Positions 1 to 7,437 of a DNA stretch of 9,249 bases are shown piece after piece; within the stretch, counting starts at the first letter, position 1; each line of letters begins with the position of its first letter. The notes below the pieces were generated by a model. That model searched no databases. It was given only the letters and a program-made list of their open reading frames with translations, and was not told where the DNA came from. Location: contig JAITCX010000147.1 of assembly GCA_031282945.1 (NCBI GenBank), positions 1 through 9,249 on the forward strand, given 5' to 3'. This DNA comes from Elusimicrobiota bacterium. Lineage in GTDB: Bacteria; Elusimicrobiota; Endomicrobiia; Endomicrobiales; Endomicrobiaceae. A program made the translations under genes and the position numbers.

Positions 1-140
1 GGCGTCATATTATCAAGAGTCGTCCATTGCATAAAGGACAATGCAATTGCCGCGGCGGCCGGCATAAAAACAATAAAAAAAACAATTGCCGCCGGCGCTA
101 AAATAAAAAGCAAATAAAAAATTCTCAAACTTTTTTTCAT
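1..140 (-). CDS. ABC transporter permease, sugar type (MalF/UgpA-like), N-terminal fragment
   Basis: This open frame begins with ATG at 140-138 and runs off the window edge after 46 codons, so only the N-terminus is visible. A Shine-Dalgarno AAAGG lies 8 bases upstream of the start. The peptide opens with a short basic stretch (MKKSLR), followed by one long hydrophobic segment at about residues 7-36 containing Ala-Pro and Met-Pro turns. It ends in a LSFMQWTTLDN-like region. That layout (cytoplasmic start, first membrane helix, then a Leu-Ser-Phe-x-x-Trp stretch) is typical of the first helix of carbohydrate ABC permeases, which sit in the inner membrane and pair with a second permease, an ATPase and a binding protein. 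The family call is inference from this short piece; another polytopic membrane protein remains possible. It lies 40 bases downstream of serA on the same strand, with no convincing terminator between them. Confidence 0.6.
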   Translation of the reverse strand, partial: MKKSLRIFYLLFILAPAAIVFFIVFMPAAAAIALSFMQWTTLDNMT

Positions 141-180
141 TTCTCTGACCTTTAAAATTTTTTTAAAGACTTAAAGTCTA

Positions 181-1770
181 TTAATCCTTCTCTAACCTGA
201 CAGGCGCAACTCTTTTTACGCCTTCAATTTTTTCTAGCTTTGACACAACTTCTTTAGATATAACATCGTCAACTTCTATAATTGTTAAAGCTTCTCCGCC
301 GGCGCTTTTTCTGGCGAGATTCATCCCCGCAATATTGACGCCGCTGTCGCCTAACACTTTTCCAACGCTTCCCACAACGCCCGGTTTATCCTCATTTGTA
401 ATTATAATCATTCCGCCGGAAGGTTCTATGTCAACGCCTAAATTATTGATGCTCACAAAACGAGGCATAGTCGCGCTAAACATTGTGGCGCTAACCGTAT
501 TTGTATCTCTATCTGTAATTATCTCAGCCTTTACCAAAGAAAAATAATCAGCGGCCTGCCTCTCTTTTGTCTCCGTAATTTTTATGCCTCTCTCTTTTGC
601 AAGAACCAATGCATTTACAAAGTTTACATTCATACCTAAAATGTGAGACAAAAGCCCCTGCAAATAAGCCATAGTCAAAGGAGTGGTTTGATAATTAGAT
701 AAATTGCCGCAATATGCCAATTTAATTTCTTTAATTCCGCCCTCAACAACTTGAGCTTGAAATAGACCTATCTTGGAAAGCAAGTCTATATACGGTTTCA
801 TCTCTTTATAAGTTTTCCAATCCACCGTCGGCACATTTACCGCATTTCTTATGATGCCCTTTGTAAAATAATCTATAATAACCTCGCTCATTTCTTGGGC
901 AATTTTTACTTGAGCTTCCTCAGTCGAAGCCGCCAAATGAGGCGTTGCAATAACATTTTCTGTGGTAATTATATCCCAATCGTCTGGAGGCTCTTTTGCA
1001 AAAACATCCAGAGCCGCCGCTCTAACTTTTTTGCTTTTTATAGCTTGCACTAAATCTTTTTCATTTATTATGGGACCTCTTGCGCAGTTTATAATGCGCA
1101 CGCCGTCTTTCATTTTTGAAATGGTCTCGGCATTTATAAGACCTCTAGTTGAATCGTTTAGAGGAGAATGAATTGAAATATAATCTGCATTTATTAAAAC
1201 ATCTTCAAATGGAATTAAATCTATATCATAATGTTTTGCTATTTCATAATTTGCAAAAGGATCATAAGCTATAATTTTCATGCCAAAAGCCAACATCCTT
1301 TTTGCAACTTCCATGCCGATACGCCCAAGCCCAATTAAACCTAAAGTTTTACCTGAAAGTTCCGTTCCCATGAAATCTTTTCTATCCCACTTTTTTTGTT
1401 TCAAACTTTGATAAGCTTGCGGAATATTTCTGGCCATAGAAAGCATTAAGCCGATCGTATGCTCAGCCGCAGAAATTGTATTTCCGCCCGGCACATTGGC
1501 AACCACTATGCCTTTTTTTGTGGCGGCAATTTTATCTACATTGTCAACGCCAGTTCCAGCGCGGCCGATAAATTTTAATTTATCGCTTGCGGCAATTATG
1601 TCCGCATCAACTTTTACTTCCGAACGGATTAAAAGCCCGTCGCAACCCACAATAAGTTTTTTAAATTCTTCAATAGACGGCTTTGGATGAATTTCAATTG
1701 TAAAATCTTTATGAACTAGTAATTTGTCAAGACCTTCCAAGCTATCATATGTCATTAATATTTTATACAT
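181..1770 (-). CDS. serA: D-3-phosphoglycerate dehydrogenase, long form with C-terminal ACT domain
   Basis: The 529-residue product oxidises 3-phosphoglycerate to 3-phosphohydroxypyruvate with NAD+, the first step of phosphorylated serine synthesis in the cytosol. The N-terminal substrate domain (about 1-95) precedes the nucleotide-binding fold with GLGRIG at 147-152. The catalytic set of D-2-hydroxyacid dehydrogenases is present: Arg231 (CARG), Glu260 (AKEPP) and His278 (ATPHLA). Residues about 318-445 match the allosteric substrate-binding (ASB) region. Residues 454-529 form an ACT domain with the NEDKPGVVG and GVNIAGM motifs, the usual site of L-serine feedback binding. The length matches the long type found in Bacillus, mycobacteria and animals, and it is longer than the E. 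coli enzyme of roughly 410 residues. The ATG start has AAAGGA 8 bases upstream. This Shine-Dalgarno site overlaps the end of the preceding aminotransferase gene, whose stop lies only 5 bases from the start, so the two are surely co-translated. Serine feedback is inferred from the domain, not shown. Confidence 0.96.
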   Translation of the reverse strand: MYKILMTYDSLEGLDKLLVHKDFTIEIHPKPSIEEFKKLIVGCDGLLIRSEVKVDADIIAASDKLKFIGRAGTGVDNVDKIAATKKGIVVANVPGGNTISAAEHTIGLMLSMARNIPQAYQSLKQKKWDRKDFMGTELSGKTLGLIGLGRIGMEVAKRMLAFGMKIIAYDPFANYEIAKHYDIDLIPFEDVLINADYISIHSPLNDSTRGLINAETISKMKDGVRIINCARGPIINEKDLVQAIKSKKVRAAALDVFAKEPPDDWDIITTENVIATPHLAASTEEAQVKIAQEMSEVIIDYFTKGIIRNAVNVPTVDWKTYKEMKPYIDLLSKIGLFQAQVVEGGIKEIKLAYCGNLSNYQTTPLTMAYLQGLLSHILGMNVNFVNALVLAKERGIKITETKERQAADYFSLVKAEIITDRDTNTVSATMFSATMPRFVSINNLGVDIEPSGGMIIITNEDKPGVVGSVGKVLGDSGVNIAGMNLARKSAGGEALTIIEVDDVISKEVVSKLEKIEGVKRVAPVRLEKD

Positions 1771-1775
1771 TGTAA

Positions 1776-2909
1776 TTATCCTTTTAATAAAACTTCCTCA
1801 GCAATTCCAATCCCAGCCCCGCATTTAACATTTACTCCAAGTTGAGTTAATGCCATTTCAAGACAGCTAATGCCCACCAACAAATCAGCTTTGCCGATAT
1901 AACCCATATGCGCAAAACGAATAATCTTTCCTTTCATCGCGCCCTGACCGCCCGCAATTGAAACGCCGTAATTATCACGTAAAAGTTTTACAATTTTAGA
2001 ACCTATAGATTCATCCACTTTTACGCTTGTAACAACTTCGCATGGAACTTTTGCAAAAAGTTCCAACCCCAAACCCTGCATTGCGGCGCGCGTAGCTTTT
2101 GCCAAAAGCGCATACTGCGCCCACATATTTTCCAACCCTTCGCTCTGTATCATTTTTATAGCTTGATTTAAAGAAACTATCAAGGTTACAGGCGGAGTAA
2201 ACGGCGTCTCATCTGTGAGATAAGATTTTTTATATTTTTTCAAATCAAAATAAAATTTCGGCAAGGTAGATTTTTCCGCCAACTCCCATGCTTTTTTGCT
2301 GACAGTTATAAAAGCTAAACCCGGCGCAAGCATAAATCCTTTTTGCGAACCGCTCACAACCACGTCAACTTCCCAAGCGTCTGTTAAAAATTCTTGACCG
2401 CCAAGCCCGGAAACCGCATCTACAACAAGAATCGCTTTAAAACCCGCAACTATTTTTCCTATCGCTTTTATATCGTTTGCAACGCCCGTGGACGTTTCCG
2501 TAAAGGTTGTAAAAACCGCTTTAACATTTGGATTTTCTTTTAAAGCTTTTTCTATCTCCTCAGGTTTTACCGCCTCGCCGTAAGGAACTGAAACATCTAT
2601 AACTTTTACGCCGTAAGCTTTAGCAATATTTTTCCATCTATCGCCGAAAATACCGCAGCTTGCAACTATAATTTCATCGCCTGCGCTCAAAAAATTTACA
2701 ACCGCCGTTTCCATTGCGGCGGTGCCTGACCCAGCAAGAATATAAACTTCCTGCTGTGTACAAAAAACATATTTAAGACCTTCCGCCGTATCTTTGAAGA
2801 TCTGCCCAAATTCGCTGGTGCGGTGATGCAAAATCGGCATCGCCTCTTTTAACGCAACTTCAGGCGGGATAGGCGTGGGGCCCGGGGTTAATAGATAATA
2901 TTTTTTCAT
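1776..2909 (-). CDS. PLP-dependent class V aminotransferase (serine-pyruvate/alanine-glyoxylate type), probable phosphoserine transaminase
   Basis: The 377-residue protein belongs to fold-type I, class V aminotransferases of the alanine-glyoxylate/serine-pyruvate branch. Visible marks are TPGPTP at 8-13 (substrate loop), HHR at 28-30, the SGT cofactor-phosphate motif at 61-63, Asp164 in VVDAVSG (contacts the pyridine nitrogen), Lys190 in SGSQKGF (Schiff-base lysine) and Arg331 in the IIRFAHMG stretch (substrate carboxylate). Length is normal for the family. The gene sits directly upstream of serA. The likely job is therefore transamination of 3-phosphohydroxypyruvate with glutamate, filling the SerC step; this role is inferred from context, since the sequence is not classical SerC. 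Alanine-glyoxylate or serine-glyoxylate transamination is the main alternative. The start ATG overlaps the lon stop by 4 bases (ATGA), and a near-perfect AAGGAGG site lies 9 bases upstream inside lon. Confidence 0.88.
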   Translation of the reverse strand: MKKYYLLTPGPTPIPPEVALKEAMPILHHRTSEFGQIFKDTAEGLKYVFCTQQEVYILAGSGTAAMETAVVNFLSAGDEIIVASCGIFGDRWKNIAKAYGVKVIDVSVPYGEAVKPEEIEKALKENPNVKAVFTTFTETSTGVANDIKAIGKIVAGFKAILVVDAVSGLGGQEFLTDAWEVDVVVSGSQKGFMLAPGLAFITVSKKAWELAEKSTLPKFYFDLKKYKKSYLTDETPFTPPVTLIVSLNQAIKMIQSEGLENMWAQYALLAKATRAAMQGLGLELFAKVPCEVVTSVKVDESIGSKIVKLLRDNYGVSIAGGQGAMKGKIIRFAHMGYIGKADLLVGISCLEMALTQLGVNVKCGAGIGIAEEVLLKG

Positions 2910-5269
2910 TTTATATTGCCTCCTTTCTTTACATCAAAAACAATTGGAAGTATCTCATCCATGGAACTCACAGGTATCATTTTTACTTTAGCCAACACTT
3001 CTTTTGGGATATCAATTAAATCTTTTTTATTGCTTTCCGGAAATAATACTGTTGTAATTCCTTCTCTGTAAGCGGCCAAAACCTTTTCTTTTAAACCGCC
3101 GATCGCCATGACCCTGCCCATTAAAGTTATCTCACCGGTCATTGCAATTTTTTTCTTTACGGCAATTCCCAAACATACCGACACAAGCCCAGTCGCCAAA
3201 GCGACTCCTGCGCTCGGACCGTCTTTTGGAACCGATCCTTCCGGCACATGAATATGAAAATCTAAGTCTTTAAAAATATTTTCATCAATGCCCAATTTTT
3301 TAGCGCAAGATTGAACATAAGTCAATGCGGCGCGGGCGGATTCTTTCATGACATCGCCCAATTTTCCAGTCAACAAAAGCATGCCTTTGCCTTTCATTTT
3401 ATTGACTTCAATTGTCATCGTCACTCCGCCGACTTCCGTCCAAGCTAAACCTGTAACAACGCCTATGCCGTTTTGAACAATTTTTTCTCTCTCAAAATGC
3501 GGTATGCCCAGATAATCCTGCAAATTTTTTGGCGAAATAGTTACCTTAGAAATCTCTTTATTCATCTCCAGTTCTTTTGCAGTTTTTCTACACAAATTTG
3601 CAATTTCCCTAGACAAATTTCTAACTCCCGCCTCGCGGGTATAATTTGAAATTATATCGCGCACGGTTTGTTTTTCTATGACTAAATCATTTGTAGAAAT
3701 GCCATGGGCTTTCATCTCTTTTGGAATAATAAAACGCCAAGCGATTTTTTCTTTTTCTTCGTCTGTATATCCCGCAAAACGAATCGTCTCAAGCCTATCC
3801 AATAAAGTTGTGGGAATTGAGGAAAGCGAATTTGCAGTTGTGATAAACATCACTTTTGAGAGATCAAAATCAATATCTAAATAATGATCGTTAAAAGCGT
3901 AATTTTGTTCTGGATCCAAAACTTCTAAAAGCGCCGAGGATGGATCGCCGCGCCAGTCCGCTCCAATTTTATCTATTTCGTCCAAAATAAAAACAGGATT
4001 ATTTGACCCCGCCTTTCGCATTGATTGAATGATTTTACCGGGCAGCGAGCCGATATATGTGCGCCTATGGCCTCTTATTTCCGCCTCATCCCTGACGCCC
4101 CCCATTGAAACGCGCACGGCGCTTCGGCCCAAACATTTTGCAACGGATTTTGCCATAGACGTTTTGCCAACGCCGGGAGGGCCTATAAAACACAGAACAG
4201 GACCCTTAATTTTTTTCACACGCGACAAAACAGCCAAGTATTCTAAAATTCTATCTTTAACTTTTTCAAGTCCATAGTGATCGGCATCCAAAATTGATTT
4301 AGCTTTTTTCAAATCTAAATTGTCAACGGTAGATTTTTCCCATGGCAAATCTAAAATCCAATCTATATAGGTGCGCGAAACGCTCGCCTCAGGCGACATG
4401 GGCATCATTTTTTCAAGCCTAGAAATTTCTTTTTCAGCAACTTCTCTAGCGGCATCCGGCAGTTGCGCTTTTTTTAATTTTTCCCTCAGCTCCTCCACAT
4501 CTTTTTGCGAATCGTCTTTTTGTTTAAGCTCTTTTTTAATAGCTTTCATCTGCTCATTTAAATAATATTCTTTTTGAGATTTCTCCATTTGCGTTCTAAC
4601 TCTGCTCTGGATACGTCTCTCAATATTTAAAATTTCTATTTCAGAACTTAAAACATTTATAATTTTTTCAAGCCTAGCGATTGGATTTATCAATTCCAAA
4701 ATTTCCTGTCTATCGTCGCTTTTAATGTTTATGTGGGCGGCAATTGAATCGGCAAGTTTTGCAGGATCTTCAATTGTGTTTAAGGTCAATATCGCCTCAA
4801 CGGGAACTCTATTGTTTAACTTTACATATTGGTCAAAAAGCGAGATAGCGTTTCGCATTATCGCCTCAACCTCAGGAGTTTTTTTGCAGCTCTCATCCAC
4901 TTCTTTTATTCCCACTTCAACATAACCTTTATTAATAAGTTTAAAGTCTGTCCAGCGCGCCCTGCAAACCCCCTCAACCAAAGCTTTTAAAGCTCCGTCA
5001 GGCATTTTTAAAATTTGCAAAACTTCGCACACCGTTCCTGTGGCATAAATGTCATCAGGGGACGGATCTTCTATACGCACATTTTTTTGGCTTACCACAA
5101 AAATCAAACGCGTTGTCGTCATCGCATCTTCTAAAGCCTTAATAGATTTTTCCCGCCCAACAGCAAGCGGAACAATCATTGAAGGAAATAAAGTCATATC
5201 CCTCACAGGCAAAAGGGGCAGCACATTTGGAATTTTTATAGATTCATTTTTATCTACAATTTCACTCAT
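2906..5269 (-). CDS. lon: ATP-dependent protease La (LonA)
   Basis: The 787-residue protein is a full-length bacterial LonA (E. coli is 784), a cytosolic AAA+ serine protease that degrades misfolded and specific regulatory proteins as a hexamer. Order of parts: N-terminal substrate-binding domain starting at LPLLPVRDMTLFP (17-29); a helical and coiled-coil stretch about 205-290 rich in Lys/Glu; AAA+ module with Walker A GPPGVGKT at 363-370, Walker B FILDEID at 427-433, and the sensor-1 region FITTAN at 475-480; then the protease domain. The catalytic dyad is intact: Ser686 in PKDGPSAG and Lys729 in GGLKEKV, 43 residues apart as in E. coli. There is no membrane segment, so it is not LonB. Its ATG shares one base with the clpX stop (TAATG). 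GGAGG lies 4 bases upstream, a tight spacing that fits re-initiation by ribosomes finishing clpX. Nothing is truncated. Confidence 0.98.
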   Translation of the reverse strand: MSEIVDKNESIKIPNVLPLLPVRDMTLFPSMIVPLAVGREKSIKALEDAMTTTRLIFVVSQKNVRIEDPSPDDIYATGTVCEVLQILKMPDGALKALVEGVCRARWTDFKLINKGYVEVGIKEVDESCKKTPEVEAIMRNAISLFDQYVKLNNRVPVEAILTLNTIEDPAKLADSIAAHINIKSDDRQEILELINPIARLEKIINVLSSEIEILNIERRIQSRVRTQMEKSQKEYYLNEQMKAIKKELKQKDDSQKDVEELREKLKKAQLPDAAREVAEKEISRLEKMMPMSPEASVSRTYIDWILDLPWEKSTVDNLDLKKAKSILDADHYGLEKVKDRILEYLAVLSRVKKIKGPVLCFIGPPGVGKTSMAKSVAKCLGRSAVRVSMGGVRDEAEIRGHRRTYIGSLPGKIIQSMRKAGSNNPVFILDEIDKIGADWRGDPSSALLEVLDPEQNYAFNDHYLDIDFDLSKVMFITTANSLSSIPTTLLDRLETIRFAGYTDEEKEKIAWRFIIPKEMKAHGISTNDLVIEKQTVRDIISNYTREAGVRNLSREIANLCRKTAKELEMNKEISKVTISPKNLQDYLGIPHFEREKIVQNGIGVVTGLAWTEVGGVTMTIEVNKMKGKGMLLLTGKLGDVMKESARAALTYVQSCAKKLGIDENIFKDLDFHIHVPEGSVPKDGPSAGVALATGLVSVCLGIAVKKKIAMTGEITLMGRVMAIGGLKEKVLAAYREGITTVLFPESNKKDLIDIPKEVLAKVKMIPVSSMDEILPIVFDVKKGGNIK
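2919..2925 (-). promoter_or_regulatory. Shine-Dalgarno site for the aminotransferase, embedded in the lon 3' end
   Basis: On the minus strand this reads AAGGAGG, 9 bases before the aminotransferase ATG at 2909. The same bases encode the Lys-Gly-Gly near the Lon C-terminus (ending KKGGNIK), so the last codons of lon double as the ribosome binding site. With the ATGA overlap this points to translational coupling between the protease and the aminotransferase. Confidence 0.85.
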
Positions 5270-6567
5270 TATGCCTCCCGCGTACTTTTATGAAATACAA
5301 GCTCAGGTTGAGCTTGACCCAAAACAGCTTCTTTTGTAACTATACACTTTGCAATTTTTTTATTGTCGGGAACTTGAAACATCGTATCAGTTAAAATTTT
5401 TTCTATCATAGATTTCAAACCTCTTGCGCCCGAATTTCTCTTTAAAGCTTGCCGCGCAATTTCGTCTATTGCAGTTTTCTCAAACTGCAAATCTACATTT
5501 TCAAACCCAAACATTTTTTTATACTGTTTAACTAAAGAATTTTTAGGCGTCAAAAGAATGCACGCCATATCCTCAATTGTCAAATGATTTAAAGTTGAAA
5601 CTATCGGCAAACGCCCGACAAATTCGGGAATAAGCCCGTATTTAATTAAATCGTCAGGCTGAACTTTGGAGAGAATTTCATCTTTAGTATTTAAAGCGTT
5701 TACGGCAATAATCTCATCTTGAGTTTTTTCTTTAATAAAACCAACGCTCTTTCTAGAAAGGCGTCTTTCTATAATTTTTTCAAGCCCGCTGAAAGCCCCG
5801 CCGCATATAAATAAAATATTGGTGGTATCAATTTTTATATATTCTTGCTGAGGATGTTTTCTGCCGCCTTGCGGGGGAACATTTGCAATGGTGCTTTCTA
5901 AAATTTTTAAAAGCGCCTGCTGAACGCCCTCGCCCGAGACATCTCTGGTTATTGAAGGGGTATCATTTTTTCTGGAAATTTTATCTATTTCATCAATATA
6001 TATAATTCCCCTCTGCGCTCGCTTAATGTCAAAATCTGCGGCTTGAATCAAACGCAGCAAAATGTTTTCTACATCCTCGCCCACATATCCCGCTTCAGTT
6101 AAACTAGTCGCATCGGCAATGGCAAAAGGCACATCCAAAAATTTTGCTAAAGTTTGAGCTAATAAAGTTTTGCCTGTCCCCGTGGGGCCGATCATCAAAA
6201 TATTTGATTTCTGCAATTCAACATCATCTAGCGCAACATTAAAAGCGCCGCTATGAATATTTGCCTGCTCTATTCTTTTATAATGATTATATACCGCCAC
6301 CGACAAAATCTTTTTTGCATTTTCCTGTCCAACGACATAATCGTCTAAAAATCTTTTTATTTCAGACGGACGCGGCACGCTCTTTTTTGTTTTTATGGGG
6401 TTATTTTCATAATAGGCATCCTGATCGCCTTTTAAAGTTTCAAAGAGTTCATAAGAACTTCTGGCGCAATCTTCACATAAATATATTCCATTTCCGCCAA
6501 TCATTCGGGGGGTTGTCCTCCCGCAAAGAAAACATTTTCTTTTAGTTTGTTTATTAGTTTCATCCAT
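5269..6567 (-). CDS. clpX: ATP-dependent Clp protease ATP-binding subunit ClpX
   Basis: From the preferred ATG at 6567 the product has 432 residues. ClpX is a hexameric AAA+ unfoldase that feeds substrates into ClpP in the cytosol. Parts in order: N-terminal zinc-binding domain with Cys12, Cys15, Cys31 and Cys34; Walker A GPTGTGKT at 127-134; pore-1 loop GYVGED at 160-165; Walker B IIYIDEID at 188-195; RKH pore motif at 236-238; arginine finger Arg319 in EFVGRLP; and sensor-2 Arg382 in SGARGLK. The ClpP-docking loop carries VGF at 275-277 instead of the usual IGF. The zinc domain departs from the typical pattern: between the cysteine pairs it reads GRTTPRMIGGNGIYL rather than the common KLIAGP-type stretch. 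An in-frame TTG at 6576 would add three residues, but the Shine-Dalgarno site would then be 1 base away, so ATG 6567 is chosen. It lies 67 bases after clpP and overlaps lon by one base. Confidence 0.97.
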   Translation of the reverse strand: MDETNKQTKRKCFLCGRTTPRMIGGNGIYLCEDCARSSYELFETLKGDQDAYYENNPIKTKKSVPRPSEIKRFLDDYVVGQENAKKILSVAVYNHYKRIEQANIHSGAFNVALDDVELQKSNILMIGPTGTGKTLLAQTLAKFLDVPFAIADATSLTEAGYVGEDVENILLRLIQAADFDIKRAQRGIIYIDEIDKISRKNDTPSITRDVSGEGVQQALLKILESTIANVPPQGGRKHPQQEYIKIDTTNILFICGGAFSGLEKIIERRLSRKSVGFIKEKTQDEIIAVNALNTKDEILSKVQPDDLIKYGLIPEFVGRLPIVSTLNHLTIEDMACILLTPKNSLVKQYKKMFGFENVDLQFEKTAIDEIARQALKRNSGARGLKSMIEKILTDTMFQVPDNKKIAKCIVTKEAVLGQAQPELVFHKSTREA

Positions 6568-6577
6568 ATAATTCAAT

Positions 6578-6583
6578 CTCCTT
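6578..6583 (-). promoter_or_regulatory. Shine-Dalgarno site that fixes the clpX start
   Basis: The minus strand reads AAGGAG here. Ten bases separate it from ATG at 6567, a workable distance, but only one base separates it from the upstream in-frame TTG at 6576. This makes ATG 6567 the real start and shortens the longest open frame by three codons. Confidence 0.85.
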
Positions 6584-6634
6584 GTCCTAAAAAACTACTG
6601 CTGCAAATAAATACAACGCAAAATCAAACGCTTT

Positions 6635-7237
6635 TTATTCCTTCAGCGAAACTATAACTTTGTCTATTATGCCGTATTCCTTGGCCTGCTGAGCCGACAT
6701 ATAAAAATCTCTCTCGGTATCCTGCAAAACTTGTTTAACGGGCTTACCTGTATGCCTTGCCAAAATTTCCGCCAACTGATTTTTAAGCAAGCACATTTCT
6801 TTTGCTTGAATATCTATATCTGTAGCCTGCCCGCCGATCCCCCCGGCGATAAGCGGCTGATGTATCATTATTCTGGAATGGGTCAGCGCATAACGTTTGC
6901 CCTTTTGACCGGCGGCAAGCAATACCGCCCCAAAAGACATCGCCATTCCCATACAAATTGTTGTGATTGGACTTTTTATAAACTGCATCGTGTCGTATAT
7001 AGCCAGTCCGGCATTGACGCCGCCGCCCGGCGAATTTATATAGAGGTTGATATCTTTGCCAGGATCTTCCGCATCTAAATATAGAAGCTGGGCTATTAAA
7101 GCATTGGCGGAATCTGTTGTGACTTCCCCGCCGTAACCGCCCACAAAAATAATTCTCTCTTTTAATAACCGAGAATAAATATCATAAACCGAACCATGCG
7201 TTTCTTTTTCTATAACAGTTGGAATAAAAGACGGCAT
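6635..7237 (-). CDS. clpP: ATP-dependent Clp protease proteolytic subunit ClpP
   Basis: The 200-residue protein is a complete ClpP serine protease subunit, which assembles as a double heptameric ring and receives substrates from ClpX. The catalytic triad is present: Ser101 in CMGMAMSFGAVLLAAG, His126 in MIHQPL, and Asp177 in DTERDFYMS. INSPGG at 68-72 and YDTMQFI at 81-87 are further family marks. Compared with E. coli, the handle region after the catalytic histidine is two residues longer (LIAGGIGGQATD against LGGYQGQATD), so His-Asp spacing is 51 rather than 49. The residues around the serine are MSFGA rather than the common ASMGA. The N-terminus is short, close to the mature form of the E. 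coli enzyme, so little or no propeptide is expected. A very strong AGGAGGAGG lies just upstream, its best-spaced copy 7 bases from ATG. The gene is followed by clpX after 67 bases. Confidence 0.98.
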   Translation of the reverse strand: MPSFIPTVIEKETHGSVYDIYSRLLKERIIFVGGYGGEVTTDSANALIAQLLYLDAEDPGKDINLYINSPGGGVNAGLAIYDTMQFIKSPITTICMGMAMSFGAVLLAAGQKGKRYALTHSRIMIHQPLIAGGIGGQATDIDIQAKEMCLLKNQLAEILARHTGKPVKQVLQDTERDFYMSAQQAKEYGIIDKVIVSLKE

Positions 7238-7249
7238 AAAACCTCCTCC

Positions 7250-7285
7250 TTATAAAAGCTTCATGTGATGCAAAAGCTTTTATAA
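7250..7285 (-). repeat. Perfect 12-bp inverted repeat in the clpP leader
   Basis: The arms at 7250-7261 and 7274-7285 are exact reverse complements (minus strand TTATAAAAGCTT and AAGCTTTTATAA) around a 12-base spacer, TTGCATCACATG. The last base of the downstream arm is the first A of the AGGAGGAGG clpP ribosome binding site. In the transcript it could fold into a hairpin with only two G-C pairs, abutting the site. As DNA it could be a dyad operator. No U-run follows, so it is not a terminator. It does not match the CIRCE (HrcA) consensus or the CtsR heptad repeat. The repeat is seen directly; a regulatory role is inference. Confidence 0.7.
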
Positions 7286-7354
7286 ACTTGCCAAAAAAAC
7301 TTTTTATTTAAGTGTTGTCCATTAATAAAGGAATAATATATTTTGGATATTTGA

Positions 7355-7382
7355 TTTATAATAAAAATGTCTTAGAGATAAA
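7355..7382 (-). promoter_or_regulatory. Weak candidate sigma70 promoter for clpP
   Basis: Within the 200-base gap between tig and clpP, the minus strand has TATAAA (7355-7360) as a possible -10, 16 bases after TTTATC (7377-7382), which matches only three of six -35 positions. A TATTAT overlaps it and could serve instead. In this very AT-rich stretch such matches arise easily by chance, so the call is tentative. The size of the gap makes some clpP promoter here plausible. A start from this site would include the 12-bp inverted repeat in the leader. Confidence 0.2.
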
Positions 7383-7437
7383 ACTTTTTTGCGCTCTTTA
7401 GAAAACATTTAAGCTAAAAAATAAATTCCTGAAATTT

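Noticed and set aside
167..179. Short palindrome AGACTTAAAGTCT between serA and the permease gene
   Set aside because: The loop would be a single base and the stem is AT-rich; no U-run follows on the minus strand, so it is not a usable terminator.
3678..5339. Several plus-strand open frames opposite lon and clpX
   Set aside because: They are mirror frames of strongly conserved minus-strand genes, have low-complexity composition and no ribosome binding sites.
7238..7437. CIRCE, CtsR or sigma32-type heat-shock control of clpP
   Set aside because: Reading both strands of the intergenic region I find none of these consensus elements; only the unrelated 12-bp dyad is present.
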